Shown here: one piece after another, positions 1-7,006 of the stretch | Numbering within the stretch: position 1 is the stretch's first letter | Layout of the letters: every line of letters begins with the position of its first letter | Assembly: GCA_049316985.1 (NCBI GenBank) | Contig: JBMOJB010000101.1 | Location: 1-13,235, forward strand | Reading direction: 5' to 3' | Length of the DNA stretch: 13,235 nucleotides | From: CANHEE01 sp049316985 | Lineage (GTDB): Bacteria > Bacteroidota > Bacteroidia > Chitinophagales > Saprospiraceae | Position numbers and translations under genes: made by a program | Notes under the pieces: generated by a model | Database searches by the model: none | What the model was told of the DNA's origin: nothing | Seen by the model: the letters and a program-made list of their open reading frames with translations, nothing else

Positions 1-1
1 T

Positions 2-70
2 GCGCTGCGCGCGTTTGGTGCGCTGCGCGCGTTTGGTGGCTTCGCCGTTTGGGGCGCTGCGCGCGTTGGA
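2..70. repeat. GC-rich tandem array of mini-hairpins
   Basis: Four consecutive units each consist of a small inverted repeat followed by a GTTTGG-like spacer. Units 1, 2 and 4 (2-12, 20-30, 54-64) carry GCGC-TGC-GCGC. Unit 3 (38-46) carries GGC-TTC-GCC. The spacers are GTTTGGT (13-19, 31-37), GTTTGG (47-52) and GTTGGA (65-70). The array runs off the left edge, so its full length is unknown. It is far richer in G+C than the rest of the window. It has no plausible coding content and is most likely an extragenic repeat family. The stem swap in unit 3 keeps hairpin potential, which suggests that structure rather than exact sequence is maintained. Confidence 0.8.
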
Positions 71-116
71 ATAGTCGCTTTGCAGGAAGAGTTGGAGTGG
101 AAAAGTTTGAAAACAT

Positions 117-153
117 AAATCCTGCTTCCGAATACGCATCAGAAGCAGGATTT
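117..153. terminator. Perfect 12-bp stem-loop, probable bidirectional terminator
   Basis: AAATCCTGCTTC (117-128) pairs perfectly with GAAGCAGGATTT (142-153) across a 13-nt loop. The A-rich left flank and T-rich right side fit a terminator usable from either direction. It lies about 100 bp beyond the stop codon of the minus-strand lipoprotein gene, with a heptamer array in between, and could also serve a plus-strand gene to the left of the window. The U-tract is short and interrupted on both strands, so it could instead be a mobile or structural repeat. Confidence 0.6.
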
Positions 154-159
154 AATACT

Positions 160-240
160 TAATTCTTAATTCTTAATTCTTGATTTAAATTTTCAATTTT
201 CAATTTTCAATTTTCAATTTTCAATTTTCAATTTTCAATT
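160..240. repeat. Heptamer array: (TTAATTC)n then seven exact TTTCAAT units
   Basis: Positions 191-239 are seven exact copies of TTTCAAT, read as ATTGAAA on the minus strand. A shorter run of the related unit TTAATTC (three copies) lies just to the left, around 160-180. The array starts about 10 nt past the TAG stop of the minus-strand lipoprotein gene, so on that gene's strand it reads as an (ATTGAAA)7 tail. The same heptamer recurs in four copies at 5108-5135 after the RND gene, again reading ATTGAAA on the coding strand. The function is unknown. Such arrays can vary in copy number by slippage. Confidence 0.85.
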
Positions 241-249
241 CCCTTTGCA

Positions 250-1074
250 CTACCACCATCTTTTTAATTGGATGGTTCTGGTAGTTCCGTTAGAAAGCGT
301 CAATAGGCCTTCGCTGTCGCAGTCGCCGTTTCCGTAATCCAATGAGCGGGAAGCACCATCTTTGCTGATGTTAATTGTACCGCTTACGATATATGGGCAT
401 GTTCCATTTTTGACCAAAGCTTTGCCAATTGTGGCGGTATACTCCTTTCCGTTTCTATTCACACCGGTTCTTGTTCCGCTAATTTCGTAGACATCATCGG
501 TTTTGTTCAGTTTGGTTGCGCCTCCGGCGGTTTGAACGATAAATTCGGTTGATTCAAAAGTGACGGTTTTCCCATTCGGAAAGGTAAGTTTACCACCTAC
601 TACTTTTCTAGACAACGACTTGTTGTTGTTTGCATCAGTACCCAGATTGGTCCAAGTCCTTATTCCCTCTACCTTTATATCATCCACGAAAAAATTGGAT
701 GGATTTACGACTACGATTGCGCCGTTGGTTTTAGGATCTGCACTCACGTTGACAATGAGCGTTCCCTTGCGTACATGCCCATTTTTACCTTCGCATCCTG
801 CACCGAAGTCAAGCGTGATTGTTTGTGGATATGTGCCTTGTGGAGCGGAAAAAGTTTTTACAACACAAGCACCTCCGCGGAAACCAATCTCATCAGCGAC
901 GATCTCGTCTTCGTCATTTTCCATGATGGTCTGAACTGTACTTAGATCCTGACCGGTAACAAGGTTGTCGATTGCATCCTGGAGGGTTTCCTTATTACAT
1001 GCGCTAAAAAAGAGCATTGCGAAGGTCGAAACGAGAAAAACAAAAATTCCAATTATCCTTTTCATAATAGACAT
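250..1074 (-). CDS. Lipoprotein of unknown function (Bacteroidota-type)
   Basis: This encodes a 274-residue secreted lipoprotein. The N-terminus has a basic MKR start, a hydrophobic stretch and the lipobox FFSAC, with Cys26 as the lipidation site, so the mature protein should be anchored in the inner or outer membrane. Met4 gives an equally good signal peptide start. The rest is rich in Gly, Thr, Asn and beta-strand patterns, with motifs such as LDFGAGCEG near residue 90 and a second paired-Cys region near the C-terminus (NGTCPY, GNGDCDS). The regularly placed cysteines may form disulphides outside the cytoplasm. I know similar lipoproteins annotated only as hypothetical in Bacteroidota and cannot assign a role. 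The gene is divergent from the barrel protein gene and is followed by a heptamer array and a stem-loop. The signal peptide is clear; the function is unassigned. Confidence 0.88.
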   Translation of the reverse strand: MSIMKRIIGIFVFLVSTFAMLFFSACNKETLQDAIDNLVTGQDLSTVQTIMENDEDEIVADEIGFRGGACVVKTFSAPQGTYPQTITLDFGAGCEGKNGHVRKGTLIVNVSADPKTNGAIVVVNPSNFFVDDIKVEGIRTWTNLGTDANNNKSLSRKVVGGKLTFPNGKTVTFESTEFIVQTAGGATKLNKTDDVYEISGTRTGVNRNGKEYTATIGKALVKNGTCPYIVSGTINISKDGASRSLDYGNGDCDSEGLLTLSNGTTRTIQLKRWW

Positions 1075-1303
1075 ATTTAAATGATTTAGAAATAAATTTT
1101 AACGTTGATGTATGATTTACTTCATGTATTTTGCAATTTTATAAATGATTGAATGTCTTTAAGACTGGAAGCAAACAAAAAGGTTTAAAGCAAAATGAAA
1201 AAAAAAATTGGAAACCAGAAATGCTGAAACTTTGAGGAATAAACAAAGCATTGCAGAAAAATATTGTAATTTAGCACTCTAAAATGTAGAAAATTCTAAA
1301 ACC
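1075..1303. other. Divergent intergenic region with a short palindrome
   Basis: This 229-bp AT-rich gap separates the divergent lipoprotein and barrel genes and must hold both promoters. The palindrome GTCTT-T-AAGAC lies at 1155-1165 and could be an operator. Boxes one mismatch from TAnnTTTG occur at 1134-1141 (minus, TAAAATTG) and 1267-1274 (plus, TAATTTAG), but I cannot pair either with a good -33 element. No coding sequence longer than about ten codons is visible. Confidence 0.35.
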
Positions 1304-2032
1304 ATGCAAATAAGAGATTTTGTGCTGCTTTTTTCCTTTATTATCCTTTGCACAGCCGGAATGAATGCGCAGGACGAAGCTTCAGTTGGCGGAATGCAAT
1401 GGGGCGTTAAACTTGGACCCTCGATGGGGCTGAAAGGAGGTCAAAGTCCACTTTTCCGCTACCATGGAGTAGCATTTATCGAAGGCGGTGGAAATGAGAA
1501 CAGTGCATTGTTTATGTCGCTTGGTTATCATGCTAGAGGAATTGCCCCGCGCTACACCAACTTGTTTCAGCAACCGACAATTCGGACTTTTTCAGTACCA
1601 TCTGTGTTTCACAATATCTCATTGTCATTGGGTATGAAGAAAAAGTACGAATTCAAAGAAAACCTGAAGTATTATTACATGTTTGCCATGCGAGGAGAAT
1701 ACACTGCTAAAACAAATCTACCCTATCTTGACATACAAAATCCGCAACAACAAGGATTGATCAACAATACGATGTTTTCGAATTATGTGCGACGTTTCAA
1801 TTGGGGGATGGACATTGGAGGAGGAATTGAGCGCCCAATTACGGAGCTCATTACCGGTTTTGTTGAATTTACCTTATCTCCTGACTTTTCATTTCAATAT
1901 CGATTTGCGAATCTGGGTGTATCGCAAAATCCGACCGGCACTACCAATTCAGTTTTCACAAGTGGCTTTAAAAATCTATCAATGGAGTTAAGTGTAGGTG
2001 TTAGATTTTGGCACAAGGTCATTTATGAGTAG
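1304..2032 (+). CDS. Outer-membrane beta-barrel protein (PorT-like)
   Basis: This encodes a 242-residue protein with a signal peptide (residues 1-22, probable cleavage in MNAQDE). The mature chain alternates polar and hydrophobic residues with many aromatics, as in a small outer-membrane barrel. Gly-rich strand starts include GVKLGPSMGLKGG near residue 35, GMDIGGGIERP near 168 and a closing strand SVGVRFWHK at the C-terminus. This fits the broad PorT/OmpA-like barrel group common in Bacteroidota, with a size suited to about eight strands. It has no plug, OmpA peptidoglycan-binding domain or TolC-like helices. The stop is 38 bp from the RND start on the same strand, so the two may be cotranscribed. 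Whether the barrel serves the pump is inference. The barrel assignment is fairly sure; the function is open. Confidence 0.8.
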   Translation: MQIRDFVLLFSFIILCTAGMNAQDEASVGGMQWGVKLGPSMGLKGGQSPLFRYHGVAFIEGGGNENSALFMSLGYHARGIAPRYTNLFQQPTIRTFSVPSVFHNISLSLGMKKKYEFKENLKYYYMFAMRGEYTAKTNLPYLDIQNPQQQGLINNTMFSNYVRRFNWGMDIGGGIERPITELITGFVEFTLSPDFSFQYRFANLGVSQNPTGTTNSVFTSGFKNLSMELSVGVRFWHKVIYE

Positions 2033-2070
2033 ACATTAAACGCCCTTAGTAGGGATTTGCAGCAAAAATT

Positions 2071-5000
2071 ATGAATATTTCCGAATACGCCGTCAAAAAA
2101 TACCAGTTTACGCTCATCGTTTTTGTTGCATTATTTGCATTGGGCATATATTCTTTGTTGAATATGCCTAAGAACGAAGATCCTACATTCGAAGCCCCTT
2201 CCTTTATTGTAACCATAGTCTATCCCGGCACCAGCGCTGCCGATATGGAAAAACTAGTTGTAAATCCCATCGAAGGCAAGGTAAATCAGTTTGAAAATCT
2301 GGGAAGGGTATTTTCGACAATGGCCGATGGCGTTGCCATTGTGATTGTTGAATTCAAATTCGGTGTCAATCCTGCTGAAAAATACCAGGAAGTGGTTCGC
2401 GAAATCAACGGACTTCGCAGTGAACTTCCACCCGATCTTTACGCACTCGATATTCGCAAAGTAACTGCTTCAGATGTCAATATATACCAGTATGCAATCG
2501 TCAGCGAGAATGCTTCTTACGAAAATATGTCTGCTCAAGCCAATCTCTTGAAAGACGATTTAAAGAAGATCAAACAAGTTAAAGAAATCAAACTTTGGGC
2601 CTATTCGAAACAACAAGTAAAAATCAATTTAGATATTGCCAAACTAGCGTACTATAAAATTCCCGCTACTCGAGTAATCGGTGCTATACAAAGTGAGAAT
2701 GTCAATATTCCAGCCGGAAGCATCAATATTAATTCTAAAAAATTCAATGTCAAAACAGACGGTGATTACAAATCACTGGATGAAGTAAGAAACACCGTAA
2801 TTGGTTCCAGTGGCAGCAAAATTATTTATTTAAAAGATGTTGCAGAAATCGGATTCAACTATGAAGATGAAACGCACATCGGGCGATTCAACGGCCATAA
2901 GGCGATGTTTCTATCCATTTCCCAAAAAGACAACCAGAATATTTTCGATACCAATAGTGAAGTTGAAAAGTGTATAAGTGCATTCCGGGAAAAATTACCT
3001 AAGAACATATTACTTGAAAAAGTATTTGACCAAGGTGAATCTGTTAAGACGAGGCTGTTCCGCTTTGCAAAAGATTTTGGCATTGCGATCGCACTCGTTT
3101 TACTCACGCTATTGCCACTGGGATTCAGGGCATCCATCGTAGTGATGATTTCCATTCCGTTATCCCTGGCTATGGGATTGACCATGCTCAATTATCTCGG
3201 ATATTCACTCAATCAACTCAGCATCGTCGGCATGATTATCTCGTTGGGTATTCTGGTGGATGACAGTATAGTGGTAGTCGAAAACATTGAACGATACCTT
3301 CGGAATGGTTTCTCTAAGCGGAAAGCTTCGATTGCTGCAACCAAACAGATTACGCTAGCAGTTGTTGGTTGTACTGCAACGTTGATTGTAGCATTTATGC
3401 CATTGATTTTTTTGCCGGAAGCTTCTGGTGCATTTATCAGAAGTTTACCCATGGCGGTAGTAACAACCATTCTGGCCTCGATGTTAATTTCCTTGACAAT
3501 TGTGCCTTTTTTGTCGAGTAGAATATTAAGTAAGCACGAAAATCCGGACGGAAATATTTTTCTTCAATTGCTTAAAAAAGGTATCAGCGGTTCGTATTCA
3601 AAATTGCTGGAAAAAGCTTTGCAATTTCCAAAGTCAACCTTAGTTATTGCCTTGGCTATTTTTCTTGAATCCTTTTGGTTAAGCAAAGGAATGGGCTTCA
3701 GTTTGTTCCCTCTATCAGAAAAGCCAATGTTTTTAGTAGATATCAACATGTCGGAGGGCACGAATCTTCAGGAAACCAATCGAATTACCGCTGAAATTGA
3801 AGAAATTGTCAAAAAAACACCCGAGATGAAGAGCTTCACCACTAATGTCGGAAAAGGAAATCCACAGATTTATTATAATGTTCTGCAACACGTCGAAGCT
3901 AGTAATTTTGCGCAGATATTTGTACAATTGAAACCTGAGACACATCAAAAAGAAAAAATACGACTCATAAATTCGCTTCGCCAACAATTAAGTAAATACC
4001 CGAATGCGGAAATATTAGTAAAAGATTTTGAGCAGGGACCTCCGGTGGAAGCTCCGTTGGTTTACCGAATTTTTGGGGAAAATCTGGATACCTTGAGAAA
4101 ACTAGCCTTCGATGTCGAAAAAATAGTCAGTGAAACAGAAGGCACCATCTATACCAGTAATCCGCTGCGTACCTTGCCTACTGACCTGCGCGTAGTTATT
4201 AATAAAGACAAAGCCGGAATGCTTGGTATACCGACTTCGGATATAGACAAGACTGTTCGTTTGGGTATTGCCGGTATCAATATTGGAAAGTACAGAGAAG
4301 AAGACGGGGATGAGTTCAATATCAATATAAGTGTTCCTTCTGAGCAAGCGACAAAGGGATTGGAAGTATTGAACAAGCTTTATGTTAATAATCTCACCGG
4401 CTTATCGATACCATTAAGACAGGTCGCAGATATTCAGATGGTGACTTCTACCAATCAAATCAAGCATTTTAAATTCGATCGTTACGCTTCCATTTCAGCA
4501 TTTGCGAAGACCGGTTTTTTGACCGAAGCAGTCAATAATAGCATCGAACAAAAACTTCAACAATATCCATTCCCTAAAAACTACTCCTACCAGGCTTTTG
4601 GAGAAAAGGAAAGCAAGCAGCGAAGCTTCAACGGGATAGGAATTATAATTTTGATTACCGTCTTTGCTTTCATTAGTATTTTGATACTTGAATTTGGCAC
4701 GTTTAAAAGTACACTGATTGTACTTTCAGTTATTCCGCTGGGCATTATCGGGGCAGTCTTCATGCTTTGGCTTTGGAATCTTCCCTTTTCCTTTACTGCT
4801 GTAATTGGCTTTATAGCTTTGGCAGGTATTGAAGTCAAGAACTCAATTTTATTGGTTGACTTTACGAATCAGTTGCGCGAAGAGGGAAAAGGACTGGATG
4901 AAGCCGTATTAGAAGCAGGAGAGATTCGGTTTGTGCCGATTGTATTGACTACTTTGACCGCAATCGGTGGCTTGATTCCGTTAGTGGTCGAATTCAATCC

Positions 5001-5112
5001 ACTCTATTCACCTTTGGCGCTTGTATTGATTGGCGGTCTTATTTCTTCTACATTGTTTTCGAGGTTGGTGACGCCCGTGATGTATAAGTTGTTGCCACCG
5101 GAAATTAATTGA
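2071..5112 (+). CDS. RND family efflux permease (AcrB/HAE1-like)
   Basis: This encodes a 1013-residue proton-driven exporter of the inner membrane, the normal length for AcrB-type permeases. Visible parts in order: TM1 (about 12-30), the first porter/docking region opened by PKNEDPTF (33-40), TM2-TM6 (about 335-485), a link into TM7 (about 522-545), the second periplasmic region (to about 850), and TM8-TM12. The TM4 proton-relay pair Asp397-Asp398 sits in LVDDSIVVVEN, and the partner Lys923 lies in GIEVKNSILLVDF of TM10, so the pump should be active. RND pumps normally work with a periplasmic adaptor and a TolC-type channel, usually encoded just upstream in Bacteroidota. Neither is present here; the upstream gene is a small barrel. 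The substrate cannot be read from sequence. The stop codon TGA lies inside the first unit of a downstream ATTGAAA array. Confidence 0.95.
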   Translation: MNISEYAVKKYQFTLIVFVALFALGIYSLLNMPKNEDPTFEAPSFIVTIVYPGTSAADMEKLVVNPIEGKVNQFENLGRVFSTMADGVAIVIVEFKFGVNPAEKYQEVVREINGLRSELPPDLYALDIRKVTASDVNIYQYAIVSENASYENMSAQANLLKDDLKKIKQVKEIKLWAYSKQQVKINLDIAKLAYYKIPATRVIGAIQSENVNIPAGSININSKKFNVKTDGDYKSLDEVRNTVIGSSGSKIIYLKDVAEIGFNYEDETHIGRFNGHKAMFLSISQKDNQNIFDTNSEVEKCISAFREKLPKNILLEKVFDQGESVKTRLFRFAKDFGIAIALVLLTLLPLGFRASIVVMISIPLSLAMGLTMLNYLGYSLNQLSIVGMIISLGILVDDSIVVVENIERYLRNGFSKRKASIAATKQITLAVVGCTATLIVAFMPLIFLPEASGAFIRSLPMAVVTTILASMLISLTIVPFLSSRILSKHENPDGNIFLQLLKKGISGSYSKLLEKALQFPKSTLVIALAIFLESFWLSKGMGFSLFPLSEKPMFLVDINMSEGTNLQETNRITAEIEEIVKKTPEMKSFTTNVGKGNPQIYYNVLQHVEASNFAQIFVQLKPETHQKEKIRLINSLRQQLSKYPNAEILVKDFEQGPPVEAPLVYRIFGENLDTLRKLAFDVEKIVSETEGTIYTSNPLRTLPTDLRVVINKDKAGMLGIPTSDIDKTVRLGIAGINIGKYREEDGDEFNINISVPSEQATKGLEVLNKLYVNNLTGLSIPLRQVADIQMVTSTNQIKHFKFDRYASISAFAKTGFLTEAVNNSIEQKLQQYPFPKNYSYQAFGEKESKQRSFNGIGIIILITVFAFISILILEFGTFKSTLIVLSVIPLGIIGAVFMLWLWNLPFSFTAVIGFIALAGIEVKNSILLVDFTNQLREEGKGLDEAVLEAGEIRFVPIVLTTLTAIGGLIPLVVEFNPLYSPLALVLIGGLISSTLFSRLVTPVMYKLLPPEIN

Positions 5113-5135
5113 AAATTGAAAATTGAAAATTGAAA
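5108..5135 (+). repeat. Four ATTGAAA heptamers overlapping the RND stop codon
   Basis: Four exact ATTGAAA units run from 5108 to 5135. The TGA stop of the RND gene (5110-5112) is within the first unit. This is the reverse complement of the TTTCAAT array at 191-239, but the orientation relative to the preceding gene is the same in both places. Confidence 0.85.
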
Positions 5136-5196
5136 ATCAACAATGATCAATTTCTAAAGTTTCGAAGTATAATGTAAAATCATTTACAAAAGAAAT

Positions 5197-5700
5197 ATGG
5201 AAAGTCCATTCGAACATATGCTGCTCAATTCGCATAAACCTCAGATGCTTTCGTACATTTCTGAGCATCCGGATAGTTTTGAAGAAGCGATCCGCCTGGC
5301 TATTTCTAATCACCAACCCTACTCCTGGCGCGCATCATGGCTCCTATGGAGTTGCATGAAAAAAAATGACAAACGTGTCCAGCAATATGTGCCTGATATC
5401 ATCCGGACTTTAGCCATCTGTAGAAAAAATCAAAAACGCGAACTTCTAAAGATTCTCTATGAAATGGAAATCAGCGAGGATCTCGAAGGTACTCTTTTTG
5501 ATCTTTGCATAGATATTTGGATTCAAACTGACAGTCAGCCTTCGGTCAGATTTAATGCTTTCAGAATGTTGAGTATGATTGCGAAAAGACATCCTGAACT
5601 TACGGAAGAATTACGTGCATTGTCGGAAGATCATTACTTGCAATCCTTATCGGCAGGAGTGAAACGTTCGTTAAAGAAAATGTTTAATAATGATCAATGA
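5197..5700 (+). CDS. HEAT-like alpha-helical protein, function unknown
   Basis: This encodes a 167-residue, probably cytoplasmic protein without a signal peptide or membrane span. It is almost entirely helical, with repeating Leu/Ile/Ala patterns (for example WRASWLLWSCM near residue 44 and VRFNAFRMLSMIAKRHPEL near 117) that resemble HEAT-type helix pairs. The phrase SVRFNAFRML is typical of HEAT units, which usually serve as protein-binding scaffolds. The start at 5197 is preceded by an A-rich leader with no strong Shine-Dalgarno sequence, normal for this phylum. The gene is 84 bp downstream of the RND gene on the same strand, separated by the heptamer array, so cotranscription is possible but not shown. 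I do not recognise a named family. Confidence 0.8.
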   Translation: MESPFEHMLLNSHKPQMLSYISEHPDSFEEAIRLAISNHQPYSWRASWLLWSCMKKNDKRVQQYVPDIIRTLAICRKNQKRELLKILYEMEISEDLEGTLFDLCIDIWIQTDSQPSVRFNAFRMLSMIAKRHPELTEELRALSEDHYLQSLSAGVKRSLKKMFNNDQ

Positions 5701-5835
5701 TAAATAAATTGTTAGTTTGTCGCTTAATAGTCGGTTGTTGTCGATATTCTTTAGTTTTAAGTCATTGAGGTCAAAAATAATCAGTTAATTCATCGATATT
5801 GCATATTATTTTCAATCACAATTAAAAATCAAATC

Positions 5836-5970
5836 ATGACAAAGGAAGAGTTTTTAAAATCCAGAAACTTTAAAATCTTAGCTCCGGTGGTGTTCGCTGC
5901 TTTAGTAATTACGCTTTGGAGAGATGGATATCAGTTTGGACAGTGGTTGTATGCAGTATTGCACCGATAG
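5836..5970 (+). CDS. Small single-span membrane protein (44 aa)
   Basis: A short open frame encodes 44 residues beginning MTKEEFLKSRNFK and ending in YAVLHR, with a TAG stop at 5968-5970. After a charged N-terminus, residues of about 14-28 (ILAPVVFAALVITLW) form one hydrophobic span, followed by an amphipathic tail. The charge pattern, the spaced start after AATTAAAAATCAAATC and the isolated position in a gap make it a credible small gene. It ends 19 bp before the convergent stop of the LysR gene. No family is recognised. A chance frame is the alternative, though the membrane-protein layout argues against that. Confidence 0.6.
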   Translation: MTKEEFLKSRNFKILAPVVFAALVITLWRDGYQFGQWLYAVLHR

Positions 5971-5989
5971 TTCGATCAATTTTTAAGTA

Positions 5990-6913
5990 CTAATACTGCT
6001 CGCACCAGCTAAACTTAGCCTGAACAATATTTTCTTTTTCCTTTTTGATATATTCCAGCAAAGCACTTGATATTGGGCTATGCTTCTTGCCCTTAAGCCA
6101 TATCAAACTCCAGGTTGTTTTTATTGGAAGACCTTCGACCGGGATAATATGAAGTTCTTCATTTTGCAGTTCATTTTTAATACCAATTAAGGGCATAATC
6201 GAATATCCTAATCCGGCCAGTACAGCTTGTTTAACCGCTTCGTTGGATGTCAGTTCCATTTTCTTTACGATTGAAATACTGTTCTGTTTAATATAATGCT
6301 CCATAGTCTGCCTGGTTCCTGAGCCTTTTTCTCTCAAGATCAAAGGCAAATCCCGGAATACCCGTTCCACAGAGTTTTCTATTTCGTATTTGACGCATTT
6401 GGAACCTACCAAAAACAATTTATTTTGCAGTAAGTCCAATTGTTCGATGTTCAATGCTGTAGGTAAGATTGATACCAATGCAAAATCAACTTCATTGTTA
6501 TCCAGACTGGCCACTACCGAATTTTTGTTGGTAACATCCATCAACAATTCTACCCCCTTATGCTCATTCAGGAAGTCTGTCAAAAAAAAAGGCATAATGT
6601 ACTGTCCGGTGGACACTATGGAAAGTTTTAATTTTCCAGACAATTGCCCGCGGTATGCCAAGGTTTTGTAATTGATGGCATGCACCTGATTGATAATATT
6701 TTCAGCGGCTTCGGCAATTTCATATCCAAAATCTGTGATGTAAATCTTCCTGCCCAGCACTTCTGTCAAAGGAATGTCAAACTGATCTTGAAAATTCCTG
6801 AGTTGTATCGACACCGCAGGTTGGGTTAGGTGCAATTCTTCAGCAGCTTTGGTTACACTTTGGGTTTTTACAACCTTTAGAAAGATCTGCAGTTGATTCA
6901 AGGTATAATTCAT
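5990..6913 (-). CDS. LysR-type transcriptional regulator (CbbR/CysL-like)
   Basis: This encodes a 307-residue regulator of the usual LysR length. Residues 1-60 hold the winged helix-turn-helix, with the core at about 18-37 (AAEELHLTQPAVS). Residues of about 92-295 form the effector-binding domain. The segment REKGSGTR (194-201) and the general pattern fit the CbbR/CysL branch, whose members often respond to small metabolites. The gene is divergent from the isocitrate dehydrogenase gene with 93 bp between the start codons, the typical arrangement for a LysR protein and its target. The natural target is therefore that gene, probably along with autoregulation; this is inference. A perfect TAnnTTTG box lies at 6938-6945 on this strand. 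The 3' end converges on the 44-residue gene. Confidence 0.92.
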   Translation of the reverse strand: MNYTLNQLQIFLKVVKTQSVTKAAEELHLTQPAVSIQLRNFQDQFDIPLTEVLGRKIYITDFGYEIAEAAENIINQVHAINYKTLAYRGQLSGKLKLSIVSTGQYIMPFFLTDFLNEHKGVELLMDVTNKNSVVASLDNNEVDFALVSILPTALNIEQLDLLQNKLFLVGSKCVKYEIENSVERVFRDLPLILREKGSGTRQTMEHYIKQNSISIVKKMELTSNEAVKQAVLAGLGYSIMPLIGIKNELQNEELHIIPVEGLPIKTTWSLIWLKGKKHSPISSALLEYIKKEKENIVQAKFSWCEQY

Positions 6914-6922
6914 AAAAATAAT

Positions 6923-6932
6923 TTATGGATAA
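6923..6932. promoter_or_regulatory. Candidate LysR operator dyad TTAT-GG-ATAA
   Basis: TTAT (6923-6926) and ATAA (6929-6932) form an inverted repeat just downstream of the regulator's predicted -10-like box, about where its transcript would start. A wider pair, ATTTAT (6921-6926) and ATAAAT (6943-6948), brackets the same stretch. LysR proteins bind short interrupted dyads near such promoters, so this is a reasonable site for autoregulation, but short AT-rich dyads arise easily by chance. Confidence 0.35.
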
Positions 6933-6937
6933 CATTG

Positions 6938-6945
6938 CAAAGATA
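6938..6945 (-). promoter_or_regulatory. Promoter box TATCTTTG for the LysR gene
   Basis: On the minus strand this is a perfect match to the Bacteroidota TAnnTTTG box, 24 nt upstream of the start codon, predicting a leader of under 20 nt. The -33 element is weak (a TTTT-like stretch about 17-20 nt upstream). Confidence 0.5.
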
Positions 6946-6971
6946 AATAAAAATAACTAAAACGGAAGCAT

Positions 6972-6979
6972 CACCTTTG
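6972..6979 (+). promoter_or_regulatory. Promoter box CACCTTTG for isocitrate dehydrogenase
   Basis: CACCTTTG differs from TAnnTTTG only in its first base and lies 27 nt before the ATG at 7007, giving a leader of about 20 nt. No good -33 TTTG is seen at the right distance, which fits a promoter that depends on an activator such as the divergent LysR protein. Confidence 0.4.
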
Positions 6980-7006
6980 CACCATCAAAATTTAAATATT
7001 AATAAG

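Noticed and set aside
2..70. Hairpin array as a CRISPR
   Set aside because: Units of 15-18 bp have near-identical spacers and no unique spacer sequence, and there are no cas genes nearby.
560..934. 124-codon plus-strand frame opposite the lipoprotein gene
   Set aside because: It is antisense to a well-supported lipoprotein with a clear signal peptide, and its own sequence has no start signal or recognisable domain.
1194..1226. Short ATG frame with a poly-Lys start before the barrel gene
   Set aside because: Only about ten codons long with a homopolymer run and a quick stop; no coding signal.
2041..2070. Separate promoter for the RND gene in the 38-bp gap
   Set aside because: The GGGATTTG stretch keeps only the TTTG half of the consensus, so cotranscription with the barrel gene is simpler.
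6977..7006. Upstream TTG start for isocitrate dehydrogenase
   Set aside because: The ten extra residues do not resemble the family, the codon is rare as a start, and it overlaps the predicted promoter box. The ATG at 7007 fits family N-termini.
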